Positions 18,457 to 29,909 of a DNA stretch of 64,000 nucleotides are shown here, one piece after another. The translations under genes were made by a program, and so were the position numbers. How positions within the stretch are numbered: the first letter of the stretch is position 1; each line of letters opens with the position of its first letter. The notes beneath the pieces are model-generated. The model saw nothing but the letters and a program-made list of their open reading frames with translations, was not told the origin of the DNA and did no database searches. The stretch covers positions 1,178,001-1,242,000 of the forward strand of contig CM066292.1 in assembly GCA_033816765.1 (NCBI GenBank). The letters run 5' to 3'. This DNA is from Nothopassalora personata (taxonomy: Eukaryota > Ascomycota > Dothideomycetes > Mycosphaerellales > Mycosphaerellaceae).

Positions 18457-21400
18457 ATCTACTACTAACTACGCTACAAAAATCTAGGAATATACCTAGC
18501 TTACTAATTAGAACAATAAAGCAGTTTAAGTTACATATTAAGTTATATATTAAAGAGGACTAAAGAAGTAAGTTAAGCATAAATTAATAAGAGATAGTTA
18601 AAGGATTAATAACTTAGGTTCCTTAGTTAAAGTTATAATTAACTTTAACATTAAGCTCTATAAGAGAGCTCTAGAGTAACAATACAGCTCTAAGGTATCT
18701 AGAAAGGCTAGACTTATACTAGGCTATAATAATTAAAATAATAGAGCCTTTAATAACATTTACGATAATAATAAGCCTAAGAAGAATACGCTATACTATA
18801 GACTATAGCTAATAGAGCTCGACGTTACCGAGAAAGGTTGTAAGATTAGAAATAGAGGTAAGTTTAAGTCTAAGAGTTTGAAGGGAGGTATTACCTACTA
18901 TACCTATAGTAAAGAAGGCTATATAGTAAGGAATTACTAGGGTAGAAAAAATATAGTACGCCGTAAGTAATTTAATATAATATAATAAGGACCTTATAAA
19001 CTTGAGAGTAACTTTAGATAAATAGGTAATACTAACTATACTTAAAGAGTAGAGAGAGTTAGTAACAGAAGTAATATACCTCTCCTAGAGCCCTTATATA
19101 GACGAGGAGGATACTGTAGTTACGAGAACTAACTATAAAAGTTTAATAATATTTAATAGACCGGACTACTAAAACGAGCCTACGATAAGGAAAGAGAAAT
19201 ACTATCGTAGCGTAATAATATTATCGAAGAACTAGAACGAAACATATTACGTACCTAGGACAATAATGTCCTAGGAAGGCTTTAATAAATCTAAGACTAT
19301 CTTAAACATACTCTCTATAAGCTCGACGTACTTAGAGTAACCTATAGAGATAATAACGAAGGAAGCCTAGGGAATACGCGCAACTAGTTAAAAATATAAT
19401 AGTAGAATGTTACTTGCTAAATTAACACTTATAAAAGAATAAACCGGACATTTAGAATAATAGTACGAAGAGCTAACTATAAGATTAAGTCCAAATCTCG
19501 AAATAGTTATAGAAGCCTTTATTAGCGATTCTATTACTTAGACTCGTATTAGGTTTACTACTCTATAGAATTAGGAGTAGGGTATTAGCCTTAGTAACCG
19601 TAAGGAAACCTAGGAGCAACGTATAGATAAGACGCTATACTCTAAGAAGTAGATATTAATAAATCCTATTTCGATAATAATAGAAACGATAAGGAGAACT
19701 AGGACCTAGGATAGAATAGATCGTAGTTACTAGAACTATAGAAAGAAAGTTAAGAAACTACTAGGCTAGATACTCTCGAGGAAGATTAAAATCCGGAAGA
19801 ATTAAGTAAAGAAGATTCCTCCGAAGGAGAAGAGAGCGATACTAATAATAATAACGAACGAATAACCTTTACAATTAATATACTAAAGAAGTTATACAAT
19901 ATAGTTATATCTTATAGAGAAGGTATAAAGAGTTCCTACTAAGGATATTAGGATAACGAGTACTATACCCTTATAAGTTTAATAAGATACTTAACGCATT
20001 ACGAGCTATAGTTTAGACGTACCTAGCTATAAGCGTTACCGAGAACCTCGCAATAGTCGTAACTAAACGACTACCTATAGAAAGCTAGATTATAGATACC
20101 GGATATATTATACCGTTAGGAATATTTATATTAAATAAATTACGTAATTTAGTATAATATGCACGCGTACTCTACTTAGAAACGTAGAAGATCTAAGAAC
20201 GTTACTAAAGATAGATACAGATATAGAGGAAATTGCGCTAGGTTTAGGTAGAGGCCTCGAGATACAAAGTACGACGTTTTATATATAAATAGAGAAAAGA
20301 ATCGACTCTCTAGGAATAAGTAACTATAGGGAGTTATATAATATAGAAAAGGCTTAGGTATTACTTACAGTAGAAGTAGTCTTCTAAATATAAGTAATCG
20401 TTAATAGTTATAGGACTAAGGTTATAATTAATTCCGGAGTAAGCGGGAATTTTACCTCCGAAACATTTATAAGGACTAAAGGAATCGTAACCCGAAGGAA
20501 ATATAAAGGGTATAAATTAATTGCGGTAGACGGATTATCCTTACCTAGTATAGAGCGAGAGACGATACCGCTACTACTAGTAATCTAATAGTACTATAAG
20601 GAAATTATCTTAGATATTACTAATATAGCTAGTTATAATATTATACTAGGTATACCTTAGTTAAGAAAGTATAATCTAATAGTTAGCTAGAAGAGAAGAG
20701 TACTTATATTTAGGTAATACAATTACGTTATTAACATTTAACCTACCTAGTAATAGCGTTTACTAGTAGATAAGATAAAGAGATAGCTAAATAGAATATA
20801 GCTTACGCTAACTAGAAGGATAGAAGAACTACCTTCGACTAGGATAGATACTAGCGTAGGGCCGCCGTATTACGAGGTTACTAGTAGTAATAGAAGTAAT
20901 ATACTATTAGAGAATACTAATATTTTAGAGTTAAGTATTTCTAAGGAGTATCGTAAGTAGTCGTAACTCTTTAAAGAGAAAAGAGGTAAACCCGCCTTAC
21001 CTAAGTACCGCCTATAGAATTATAAGATTAATATTTAGCTAAGGAAAGAGGCTCTATAGGAACTCCTATATTAAATGTCTAAGAAAGAGCTATAGACCCT
21101 ATAAGAATAGCGAAAGGAGTAGCTAGCTAAAGGATAGATAAGAAGATCTACCTCGAGCGTAGGAACTCTATATATATTCGTTCTAAAAGTAAAGAGCAAG
21201 TTACGACTCGTATAAGACTATAGGAATATAAATAAGATCACGATTAAGAACTAATACCCGCTACCTAACATCGAAAAAGCGTAAGATAGATTAACCGGAT
21301 CGGACTAGTATATAAAGATTAACCTACGAGACGCCTTCTACGCTATACGTATAGTAGAAGGAGAAGAATAGAAAACCGCTTTTAGAATAAGATACGGACT

Positions 21401-24400
21401 TTACAAATACTTAGTTATACTAATAGGATTAGCTAACGTACCGGCATCCTACTAGGACCTTGTTAACGAAACACTTAGAGACCTACTCAACGTATACGTT
21501 ATCGCCTATGTAGACGATATACTAGTCTATACGAAAGGACCTCTATAGGAACATATAAAACAAGTTTAGGACGTCTTCGAACGACTTATATAGTTAGGGT
21601 TTAAGACAGCACCCGAGAAATGCGAATTCTATAATAGGTAAAGATACCTAGTAGCCTATACTCTCGGAAAATAACTATAGCGGAATAGAACTACGACATC
21701 TATAATAAAGAGCTTCTAGCTATTATTACCGCGATATAGTATTAGAGAATATATATTAAGGGCCTACTAAACTTAACAAATGTTTCTAACTATAAGAATC
21801 TTATATACTTTATAACAACGAGAGAATTTACCCGAAGGTAAGCCCGCTAGTCGGAGCTACTAGGGTAATATAAGTTCAAGATTAAATATACTCTAGGGAG
21901 AGAGAATAACCGCGCTAACGCGCTAAGCTAAAGAAGTAACTATATAGAAGGAAAAGAACTAGTATAACATAAAATACTAAAGATAAACCCTAATGGAAGT
22001 CGTAGCGTAAAGATAAGAGAATTTAATAATATCGTATAAATACTTAGTAATAAGAACGAGCAATTTCCTATATTATAAGGAAAATACTAAGTGCCGAAGG
22101 ATTAAGAAGAAGAGTATATACGATAATAATACGATAGACTAACTTATAGATACCCTAGAAGTTTAAAAATAATGGACCTAATATAATATAGCTTCTTATT
22201 TCTATTGATAAGACTTAAGGTATTACGCTATATTAATTAATCCGTACACTACTAATGAAATGAAGCTATAAGACACGTAAAATATAGCTACCTATAGTTT
22301 AGGACACTACTAATAAAACTGTTATAAGAGCAATGTCCCGTACTTTATACCCTACCTAACCCGACTAAAAGGTATATGATCCGCGGTTAGTAACCGAGGA
22401 CAGCACGGGTATATATCTCTTTACTAATGTCACGTGACCCGAGCCCGTCACGTGATCCCCTTACAATTATACCCCCTCCCGGACGTACCGTCCCCGGGGC
22501 GTACCGTATAAGGCGGTGCAATCCTTTGTTATTAATTACTAAGTAATCTTAACTCTAAAACTACTAGTCGTACGCGCGTACGAAACGCCTACGTATCGTA
22601 ATTGCGACCGATAGACCGATTGCGATACGTAGTCCCTATACGACTAGTCTCTTAGCTTACTAGCGAGAAATAGAATCTATCTTTTACGGCTAAGACTTAA
22701 AACCTAAACCTCGGGTAGACCGGTAACCGTAGACACTCTTATAAGAGCGATGTCCCGTGTTTTATACCCTACCTAACCCGACTAAAAGGTACAGTGTCCG
22801 CAGTTAGCGACTAAGGATAGTATAGGTATATATCCCTTTACTAATGTTACGTAACCCGAGCCCGTTAGGTAATTTCCTTATAACTACAGAACAAAGTTAT
22901 AATAGACTTTATTATAAAAGTCCTACTATTAAAGGACTAAGCTATAAAATAACTATATAATATAATACTAGTTATAGTTAATAGACTTATAAAATACGTA
23001 TACTTTATCCCTATATTAGAGATATATAATATAGAGTAGCTCTAATACCTCGTACTAGATAGACTTATCTAATACTACAAATCCTCTGAAGCATTTATAA
23101 CGGATAGAGATAAGCTACTTACATTAAACCACTAGAAAATGCTTATAGGAACAATTAGAATTAAGTATAAGCTATTGATAGCGTACTATCTAGAGACAAA
23201 TAGATAAACTAAAAGGATAAGCTAAACGCTAGAATAATACCTATAATATTATATTAACTACGTATATAATAACAAGGTTTTATTACTATTAATAGCGTAG
23301 ATTATTATCAATAATTATAAATTAAGGACAACTTTAACGATACTGTTTTATACGAACTTTAGTAAAGATCCTTACCTATTTAGAACACCTAGATCCTACC
23401 TATAGGCCAAAAGAGTAATTGTAATAATAGATACTCTTAAGGGAGTATATAAAGAAATACGTAAGGTAGTTAAAGATATATAATAAAAACTGTCTTAATA
23501 ATAGTACGAGATAAGAAAAATAGTACCTCTACTAAAAGATAGGAATAAGGTCTATCTCCTTATAAAAAAAATTAGAATAGGGAGAAAGACTAAGAAACTA
23601 GATTACGTTAGAGTTAGACTATTTTTATTAATAAAGTTATAGGACTAGTTAATTACCGCCTACAACTACTACCTAATATAAAAATCTATCTAGTCTTCTA
23701 TATTTCTAAATTAGAACTCGTAGATGCTAAAACATCTTATTAGGAGAGCTTCTACTTTAAGCCGGAAGTAGGAAACAATTTAGAAGTTAAAAAATCTTAT
23801 ATAAGAAAAGTTAGTAATAACTCGTTAAATAGAAAGAATATAATAAATTAGAAAATACCTAGGAGCTAGAAAGAAACCTTAAGAACTATTAGCTACTCCT
23901 AGTAGAGTATTTCTAGCGCCGGAAGAACCCTAAAGAGAAGGAGGACTACGTGACTAGAAGTTAGAAGAGACGTTATAACCTTAGTTAACTAGAAGCTCCT
24001 AAGTATTAGGAGCTAAGTAGAAGTCTATCTACTCCTTCTATTCTAGCTCTTATGGGTTTACTAACTCTACGGTAATAGCCTCGTTAGCTCTTTAATCTAT
24101 AAGCTCTATCTACCTAGGTAACTGCTCTTCCTTTATATATATAGTATTTAGGGCCTCGCGGGTATACTCTTAAGCTTTATAAGCTTCCTTTACCTACCGC
24201 TATAACTTCTTCTTTTACTAATTAGACTATTAAACTCGAAACGTAATACCTTCACATTATAATAGATATTATGACGAACGTACTTATTATATCGCCCTAA
24301 CAATACGTACATCTTATATGCCCGTAAATACGCTCGATAGTTAGAATAAGACCGTAGTATTATTTCTCTAAAGTTATTAATAGTTCCTACTAACTTAAGA

Positions 24401-24531
24401 TAATAGGAGGTACCCGAGGAAGTAGGAGCCTTAATATATTAAAGAAGACATAAATAAGAATAGTAAATAGAAGATCAAGATAGTAAGATTATAACCTAAG
24501 CTCGTAGCGAGCTTAACTAAGAGGAGGATAG
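18457..24531 (+). pseudogene. RIPped Ty3/gypsy relic, family A copy 2 (gag-pol)
   Basis: Starts inside the gag capsid region because copy 1 inserted there; the 5' part should lie left of the window. Zinc-knuckle remnant near 18880-18950 with Cys and His turned to Tyr. Protease near 20400-20640 (D-S-G-A read as N-S-G-A). RT near 21000-21640 with Y-V-D-D intact at about 21510. About 0.35 kb between RT and RNase H is missing at about 21645 compared with copy 3. RNase H lies at 21660-21950; integrase at 22060-23450, broken by a miniature LTR element at 22320-22885; GPY/F module near 23600-23720; chromodomain remnant near 23780-23860. A purine run (24519-24531) precedes the 3' LTR. Sequence at 23930-24500 is not recognised. 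Confidence 0.8.
22320..22885. mobile_element. Miniature LTR element (TRIM-like), RIPped
   Basis: Two direct repeats of about 145 bp (roughly 22320-22467 and 22737-22884), each starting ..TTATAAGAGC and ending near CTTAT/CTTAC, enclose about 270 bp with no coding sequence. A run ACCCCCTCCC lies just inside the left repeat, as a minus-strand polypurine tract would. The insertion splits an integrase reading that is continuous in copy 3 at 52620-52660. A probable target duplication AACT lies at 22317-22320 and 22882-22885. Exact ends are uncertain by a few bases. Confidence 0.65.
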
Positions 24532-24997
24532 TATTACGGATTAGATTAAGCTAATACCTAGGGACTAATTAGAGCCTTTATAGTTAAATAGATACGGCTA
24601 TAGCTAAATAAGTATAGCTACCATAGGATGATCTATTACTCTATATAATCTATAGAATAGATTACTAGATTAGAATAGAGTACGACGTTCAATAATCTAC
24701 TAATCTACTTAATCTATAGAATAGATTGATAGATTAAGATAGATTAAAGCATAATTTCCTTTATATTTAGGAACGCTAAGAGTCCCTTATAGTTTTAATA
24801 CGTATAACTTACTAATTATTATTACTATCTAGAATATACTAAAACCTAACCCCTACTATAGTATTACTTAAGTCTTTATAAAACTAAGATAACTACTACT
24901 TTATTACTTTCCCTTAACGTCTTATTAGCCTAAGAGTAAACCTTATTAAGCTTATCTTCTTAACTTATAATATTATTAGGTTATCCTAAATCTAATA
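24532..24997 (+). repeat. 3' LTR-A of gypsy-A copy 2
   Basis: 466 bp, starting TATTACGG (TGTTACGG after RIP) and ending TAATA. It has the conserved TTTATATTTAGGAACGC block at about 24770-24787. Upstream of that block is an AATCTATAGAATAGATT-like repeat tract that the other copies lack. Confidence 0.75.
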
Positions 24998-25667
24998 TAT
25001 TACTACTAATTCTAGGCGCTTATAACCTAGATAAATTATAGCCTATACTATAACTAATATATCCTTACATTTATTATATATTTAGATTATCTTACGGTCC
25101 TACTTTTAGTAGGATACATAAAAGTACTACTCTAAGTATTTACCGGATCTATACTCTACTAAGCTCTTATCTAAGAAGACAAATTGTATCTACTCTTAGA
25201 TAGTAAGGTGTCTATATAGTATCGTAAATTGTAGTTTAAGTTATACTATCTCTTTAGTAAGGGCGGGCCTCTTCTTATACTTCTAATTAGTAATGTTATA
25301 TACCTTGAAAGTTAATATACCGTAGCGTAGCTAGTTTTAATATTAAGCCCTTTAAATAGATCCTTATATAAAATCTTAGGATTCTTTCTAACTAAGTTAA
25401 TAGTTCTTCGTTTATCGTAACGTAATAGTACCTTTAGACGTCCTTTACGGTATACTAATTACGTATAACCGGTATTCTTGAAGTTAGTAATAGTGTCGCG
25501 TATAGTAGAGTCCAATAGTAATAGTGTCGCGTATAGTAGAATCCGGGATGTTCTCCTTCGTTATAATCTAGGCTAGTGTAGCGCTATAACGCTATACTCT
25601 AATAATCTAAGCTCTTAATAATAGACTTAACTCTTATTGCAAAAACGTAATTATAGTACTTTAAGAC
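24998..25667 (-). pseudogene. Tc1/mariner transposase relic, truncated by LTR-A
   Basis: Minus-strand relic resembling the N-terminal and central part of the transposase at 52668-54048; for example the block near 25045-25130 matches 53330-53420. The right end, ACTTTAAGACTACGTAGTA, resembles the inverted terminal repeat of that element. The left side stops exactly at the 3' LTR-A, so gypsy-A copy 2 probably inserted into this transposon. A roughly 30-bp segment (AATAGTGTCGCGTATAGTAG and flanks) is tandemly duplicated at about 25485-25545. Confidence 0.6.
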
Positions 25668-26102
25668 TACGTAGTAATTAATTAATTATTCTATCAACGT
25701 CCTATTTCAGTCTAAGACTATATAACACGGTTTATAAAACCTAGGTTTAAGGACTAAGATAGAACGACTAAATTTTAAGAGAAGGAGATAAGTCCTATTA
25801 TACCCCGGACATAAAAACTCCTTAAAGGATATAAGTAAGGCTCGCTATTTAGGAAGTAAGTTAAATATATTACGGCGTAGTACGTTACGTACCTAGTAGT
25901 TATATCTTATTTCGAGATTTACGGTTTATTATCTTACCTAGGGTAAGATAAGTTTTACGCCCGTATTTTAAGAGCGAGAGTAACTAAACGACTAACTACC
26001 GGTTAGTCGGTTGTACTTTAAGATTACGACCGAGAGGTATTTCTTTACCTTACCGCGCCGTACGGCCCCGTTATATAAACGCTAAATTTAAGAGAGGGAG
26101 AG
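25668..26102. repeat. Unclassified repeat R1 (truncated)
   Basis: Starts ATTAATTAATTATTCT like R3 at 62069, and its first half is similar to R2 and R3. It has no open frame. It is RIPped (TAG/CTA rich, CpG kept). Confidence 0.5.
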
Positions 26103-27357
26103 AGAGATTAATTAATTGTTCTATTAACGTGCTTTATAAGTCTAAGACTATATAACACGGGTCGTCGCTAACGACTAAATTTAAGTATAAAGAGAAAAGC
26201 CCCGCGTACCTAAATATAAAAACTCTTTAAAAGGAGGAATTTACGAGAGAAAGGTCGAATATATTATTACGGTAGTACGTTACGTCCCGGTAGTCTTATT
26301 TTATATCTCGTCGCCTAGGATAGACGATAAGTTTACGCCCGTGTCTTTAGCTTATCCTTTACGGCGCCGGATCCCGTACGTACTTCGAATTTAAAATTTA
26401 GAGAGAGGTAGTACCTTAAATAGCCCGTACCTCCGGAGAGTCTCTAACTATCTTATAACGGGGCCCGAGGTTTTAGTTCCTCGTAGATCCGTAGTACCTA
26501 GGTCTCGTAGTTAACGTAGTTTATAGCCTCTCTTAGTTCTAGCTATACTAAGTAGTAATTCACGCGCTTTACTACCCTCTTAGTTCCTACTAGCCTTAGG
26601 TACTTCGATAGCCGTCGTTATCCGGAGAGAGAGTCCGTCGTATTCTCCCTCCTTTTATACGGTACCGGGTATCTTTATTAATAGATATCCGGGCGTATCC
26701 TTACTTCTCCTCTCTTCTTTTTTCCTCTTTATATTATAGTAAGGTATTCGTTATATCGTAGGCTAAAGTTTAAAATAGGCGGTATAAGAGGTGTTTCTTC
26801 TCCCGACTAAGTTACTTCAGGTTAGATTCGAGTAGGAGTGTTCGAGGTACTGTTCGAGGTAGGAGAGACTTAGTTTTCCTTTAAAAAGGTACTTACGTCG
26901 TCCGCCGCGTAAAGGCGCTCTCTATAGATAAAGAGGAAGAGAGAGAGAGAAGGGGAGGTCTTAAATAGCCTATCTCCTCCGTAGAAGGTCTTCGGCCGTC
27001 TCGGACGGTATATAAGGTTTTAGTTCCTTCGTAGGGCCGTAGTAAGTTACCTAGTTTAAACGGTCGTTATTATCTAAAGAGAGAGTCCGCTACGTTCCCT
27101 CTTCTTTTAAGTAGATTTAAGGTCTTCGTTAATAGATATCTAAGCGCTTCCTATCTTCTTCTCTCTTCTATTCTCTTCTTTGTCCGTATTTCTAAGGTCG
27201 TCGTCGTTGCATTTTAGGCTTTAAAATAGTCGTCGCTTTTTAAGATTTATCCGTATTTTAAGCGGGAGTTTTTAAGAGAGAGAGACTTAGTTTTCCTTCG
27301 TTATAACATATAACGAAGGTAATTACGTCATCTACCGCGTAAAGGCACATTCTAAGG
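26103..27357. repeat. Unclassified repeat R2
   Basis: About 1.25 kb, similar to R3 (62069-63027) end to end, with an internal duplication of its second half (about 26430-26930 against 26950-27350). No coding sequence seen. The right end, near CGCGTAAAGGC, matches the R3 end. Confidence 0.5.
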
Positions 27358-27490
27358 ACGATACTACTAGTAGGAATTACTTAGTAAGAATATAAGAGAG
27401 TATATAGAGACCTATAGGACATACTAAACTTTAAAGCTAAGGCGCTATAAATGTTATAGTAAGTTGTAACCGTTACCTAGGCTAGATAGT

Positions 27491-27956
27491 TATTAGGTTT
27501 AGTATAACCTAATAATATTATAAGTTAAGAAGATAAGCTTAATTAGGTTTATTCCCGGGCTAATAAGAGATTAAGGGAGAGTAATAAAATAGTAGTATCT
27601 TAGCCTTATAAAGACTTAAGAAATAATGTAGTAGAGGTTAGGTTACGGTATATTCTAAATAGTAATATTAAATAGTAAGTTAAGGGTATTAAAACTATAA
27701 GGATTTATAGCGTGCCTAAATATAAAGGAGATAGAGCGTCTACTCTCTATACTCTCTATGTTCTCTCTACTCTCTCGAGATTAGAGAGATTAGAGAGATT
27801 AGAGAGATTAGAGAGATTAGAGAGATTATTTAAGTTACTCTCTTAATTCCTTAGTTTTAATCCTATAAGTATAAGAGCACTTCTTAAGCGGAAGTGTATA
27901 CTAGTTATGTAGGTCTAATTAGTTAAATCCTTTAGCTCTAAATTAGAACCATAATA
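27491..27956 (-). repeat. Solo LTR-A
   Basis: 466 bp in minus orientation. Flanks are ATAGT (27486-27490) and ACGGT (27957-27961); the uninterrupted relative at 39550-39575 has ACGGT, so the left copy of the duplication was mutated. It carries an internal 9-bp tandem array. Confidence 0.7.
27780..27826. repeat. 9-bp tandem array inside solo LTR-A
   Basis: About five head-to-tail copies of ATTAGAGAG, in the U3 position where other LTR-A copies hold different short repeats. Confidence 0.85.
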
Positions 27957-28001
27957 ACGGTCTATAGTAAGAAGTTACGATAGATTTTATTATAGACCTA
28001 C

Positions 28002-28162
28002 TGTAAGGGCACCTACTTAGGTAGTACGAAGTTGTTAGACAAGGTATCTAAGAGGAGCGCGAGGTGCGCAAAGTAGATATACAAGCCGAGGCACGCGGGT
28101 CGGCCCGGGCCCGGTCACGTGACGCGCCACGTTCACTCGTCGTACGGCCATAGGCCGTTACA
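28002..28162 (-). repeat. Solo LTR of the E3 family
   Basis: 161 bp, the same length as the E3 LTRs, with about a dozen differences, flanked by a perfect CCTAC duplication (27997-28001 and 28163-28167). It keeps CpA/TpG far more than its surroundings. The matching empty site is at about 39595-39610. Confidence 0.88.
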
Positions 28163-28335
28163 CCTACTACTAAGCGCGCGTAGTAAATACGTATATAATA
28201 CAATCCTAGTTATTATCGACTAATACTCTAAAAGAAACCTTTATATCGTAATAAATAAAGATATATATAGCTAGAGAGCTAACGAGAATCCTATAAGATA
28301 AAGTTATTAGGTACTATAGTATAAGGATAGCCTAT

Positions 28336-29334
28336 AGCTAACCCTTATATATAATATACGGCTAGGCCCGGCTTAGTAAGCCGTACGTTACGCGTATACG
28401 TACACGAAGCGACGCGTATAGCGTCTATAGAAGAAGGTAAGATTTAGTTATCTATGATTAGAAGATTGTAGGCGTACTATATATTACAATATCCCCTTAT
28501 AGTCCTTATAGTCCTAAATTTTCCTCTTATTATAACCTATATACGCTACAGAGCCCGATCGTAATACGCGTAATAGCGAGTTACCTACGCCCCCCTAAGC
28601 TCTAGAGTATAGTAGGAGGCGCGCCGCGTAGCCTTAGTTATAAGAAGAGAGGCCCTAAGGGCTAAGATTAAAGAGTAGGAGATATAGCGGGAGATTAAGC
28701 GGTTAGAGATCTTACCCGCTATAAGGGTACCGCCTCCGGAGCCTATAGAAGGACCGGCTAGAGAAGATTACTTCCCTACTATAACTCCCGCCTCTACCTC
28801 TATAGCTACTAACGATAATATTATAGTACGAGGCGTAGCTATAGTATATATAACTCGACCGCGCCTAAAAGAGCCAATACCTTTTAAGGGGGACTCGATA
28901 AAGAAAGTAAGAGCATTCCGTAAGAAGCTCTCTCTTATCTTTACCCTCTTAGGTACTATATATATAACGAACGAGTTAAAGGTTCTATATAGGGTTATAT
29001 ACCTTAGTAGAGAGGTAAGTAAGCGATAGTACGCTAACTATAGCGTCCTTAACCTTATAGGGTATATATACTAGGACTTTAAGGAGTTCTATCGAAACGT
29101 ATACGGCGATCTTATAAACCGCGTACTTAACGTTATAGTAGAGTACGAGATAGTAAAATAGAAGGATAACTAGATAGTACGTTAGTCTATAACTAAGCTA
29201 GATATTATAGAGGACTAGTTAGGTAATTACTTAGAAGCATAGTATATACGGTACCTATTAGTAAAGCTTACGCCTTACTTACGGTCCGCTATTATTAGCT
29301 ACTATAATATCCCTACTACTAGAGAAGGGCTAGT
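28336..29334 (+). pseudogene. RIPped gypsy family C: leader and gag relic
   Basis: From about 28550 a plus-strand frame with many stops reads as a gypsy capsid: the segment near 28860-28960 gives a basic-proline stretch, then F-K-G-D, then F-R-K-K-L. It runs until E2 inserts at 29335 and resumes at 36518. No zinc knuckle is evident. 28336-28550 shows only RIPped leader-like sequence, and I could not define an LTR for this family. Confidence 0.55.
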
Positions 29335-29540
29335 TATCACGTTACAAGTGGTTGGAAGTCATGAAATGGGCTCATAAAGGTGTTTCAAAAGCAGATAGTA
29401 GATTGCATGTGTCTAAGCTAGAATTGAAGGGGCTGCTTGTGAAAAGGCTGCAGGTGACTAATCAATGTCACCTGATTCTTGGCGGCTGCTGCCTCAGGTT
29501 TGATTGGGCTGCAGCGCCGGTGCACGCTTGGATCGTGACA
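29335..29540 (-). repeat. E2 3' LTR (206 bp)
   Basis: In element sense it runs TGTCAC...GTGATA, so the terminal dinucleotide is TA instead of CA. The plus-strand open frame across it (from 29352) is not a gene; the same sequence occurs in all three LTR copies. Confidence 0.92.
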
Positions 29541-29550
29541 CACCCCCTCA
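29541..29550 (-). other. E2 polypurine tract
   Basis: The minus strand reads GAGGGGGTG directly before the 3' LTR, the expected plus-strand primer position. Confidence 0.75.
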
Positions 29551-29821
29551 GCTCGTGCGGCTTGCAGGTGAATGAGCTGATCGCATGTGATCGCGTGCAC
29601 CCCATCCATCACCCATCACCCCACCCACCTTATGACGTCAGGCTTCGTTGCTGCGTGCTTGTTGGAGCTCCATTGTGAGCTGCACAGCAGGGCGCTGAGT
29701 CAGCGTTTCAGGTAAGGCTATTGTCCCAGCCTCATATCCCCATTCACAATCTCACCAAGTCCCTCATACTATAGTTAACCTATATAATAGGTTCTGAACG
29801 ATGTGAATCTTGTCCGGTGGG

Positions 29822-29909
29822 GTGGCTGAGCTGTTCTTGTAGCACTGAACGGCAAGGCGTGCTATCTCCCTGCATTTCAACGGACATGTGAGGTTGTGGG
29901 TTCGAGTCC
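29822..29909 (+). other. tRNA-like A-box and B-box pair in the E2 3' region
   Basis: GTGGCTGAGCTG (29822-29833) fits a Pol III A box. GGTTCGAGTCC (29899-29909) is an exact match to the B-box consensus. The flanks do not form a tRNA acceptor stem and the T stem pairs poorly, so this is not a working tRNA gene. It could be a SINE head or a decayed tRNA caught by the element. Confidence 0.4.

Larger units (their letters stand above)
27358..28335 (+). pseudogene. Gypsy family C integrase fragment carrying two solo LTRs
   Basis: 27358-27490, 27957-28001 and 28163-28335 together resemble 39420-39790, the integrase zinc and core region of the family C copy. One break is a solo LTR-A (27491-27956) and the other a solo E3-type LTR (28002-28162). 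Heavily RIPped and non-functional. Its junction with the next gypsy-C segment near 28336 is not clear. Confidence 0.6.

Noticed and set aside
22400..22680. Possible coding or RNA gene in the CpG-rich core of the miniature element
   Set aside because: No open frame and no structured-RNA pattern I could support. CpG richness follows from RIP sparing CpG.
1..25000. One large inverted repeat made by gypsy-A copies 1 and 2
   Set aside because: The inverted order is explained by copy 1 inserting backwards into copy 2: copy 2's gag is broken exactly at the copy 1 LTR.
27780..27826. CRISPR-like array
   Set aside because: Simple 9-bp tandem repeats with no spacers, inside an LTR.
29352..29678. 108-codon plus-strand frame starting in the E2 LTR (also at 36324)
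   Set aside because: It is LTR sequence read on the non-coding strand, and the two copies diverge as soon as the LTR ends.
29822..29909. Functional tRNA gene
   Set aside because: A and B boxes are present but no acceptor stem forms, the T stem pairs poorly and the box spacing needs a large insert.
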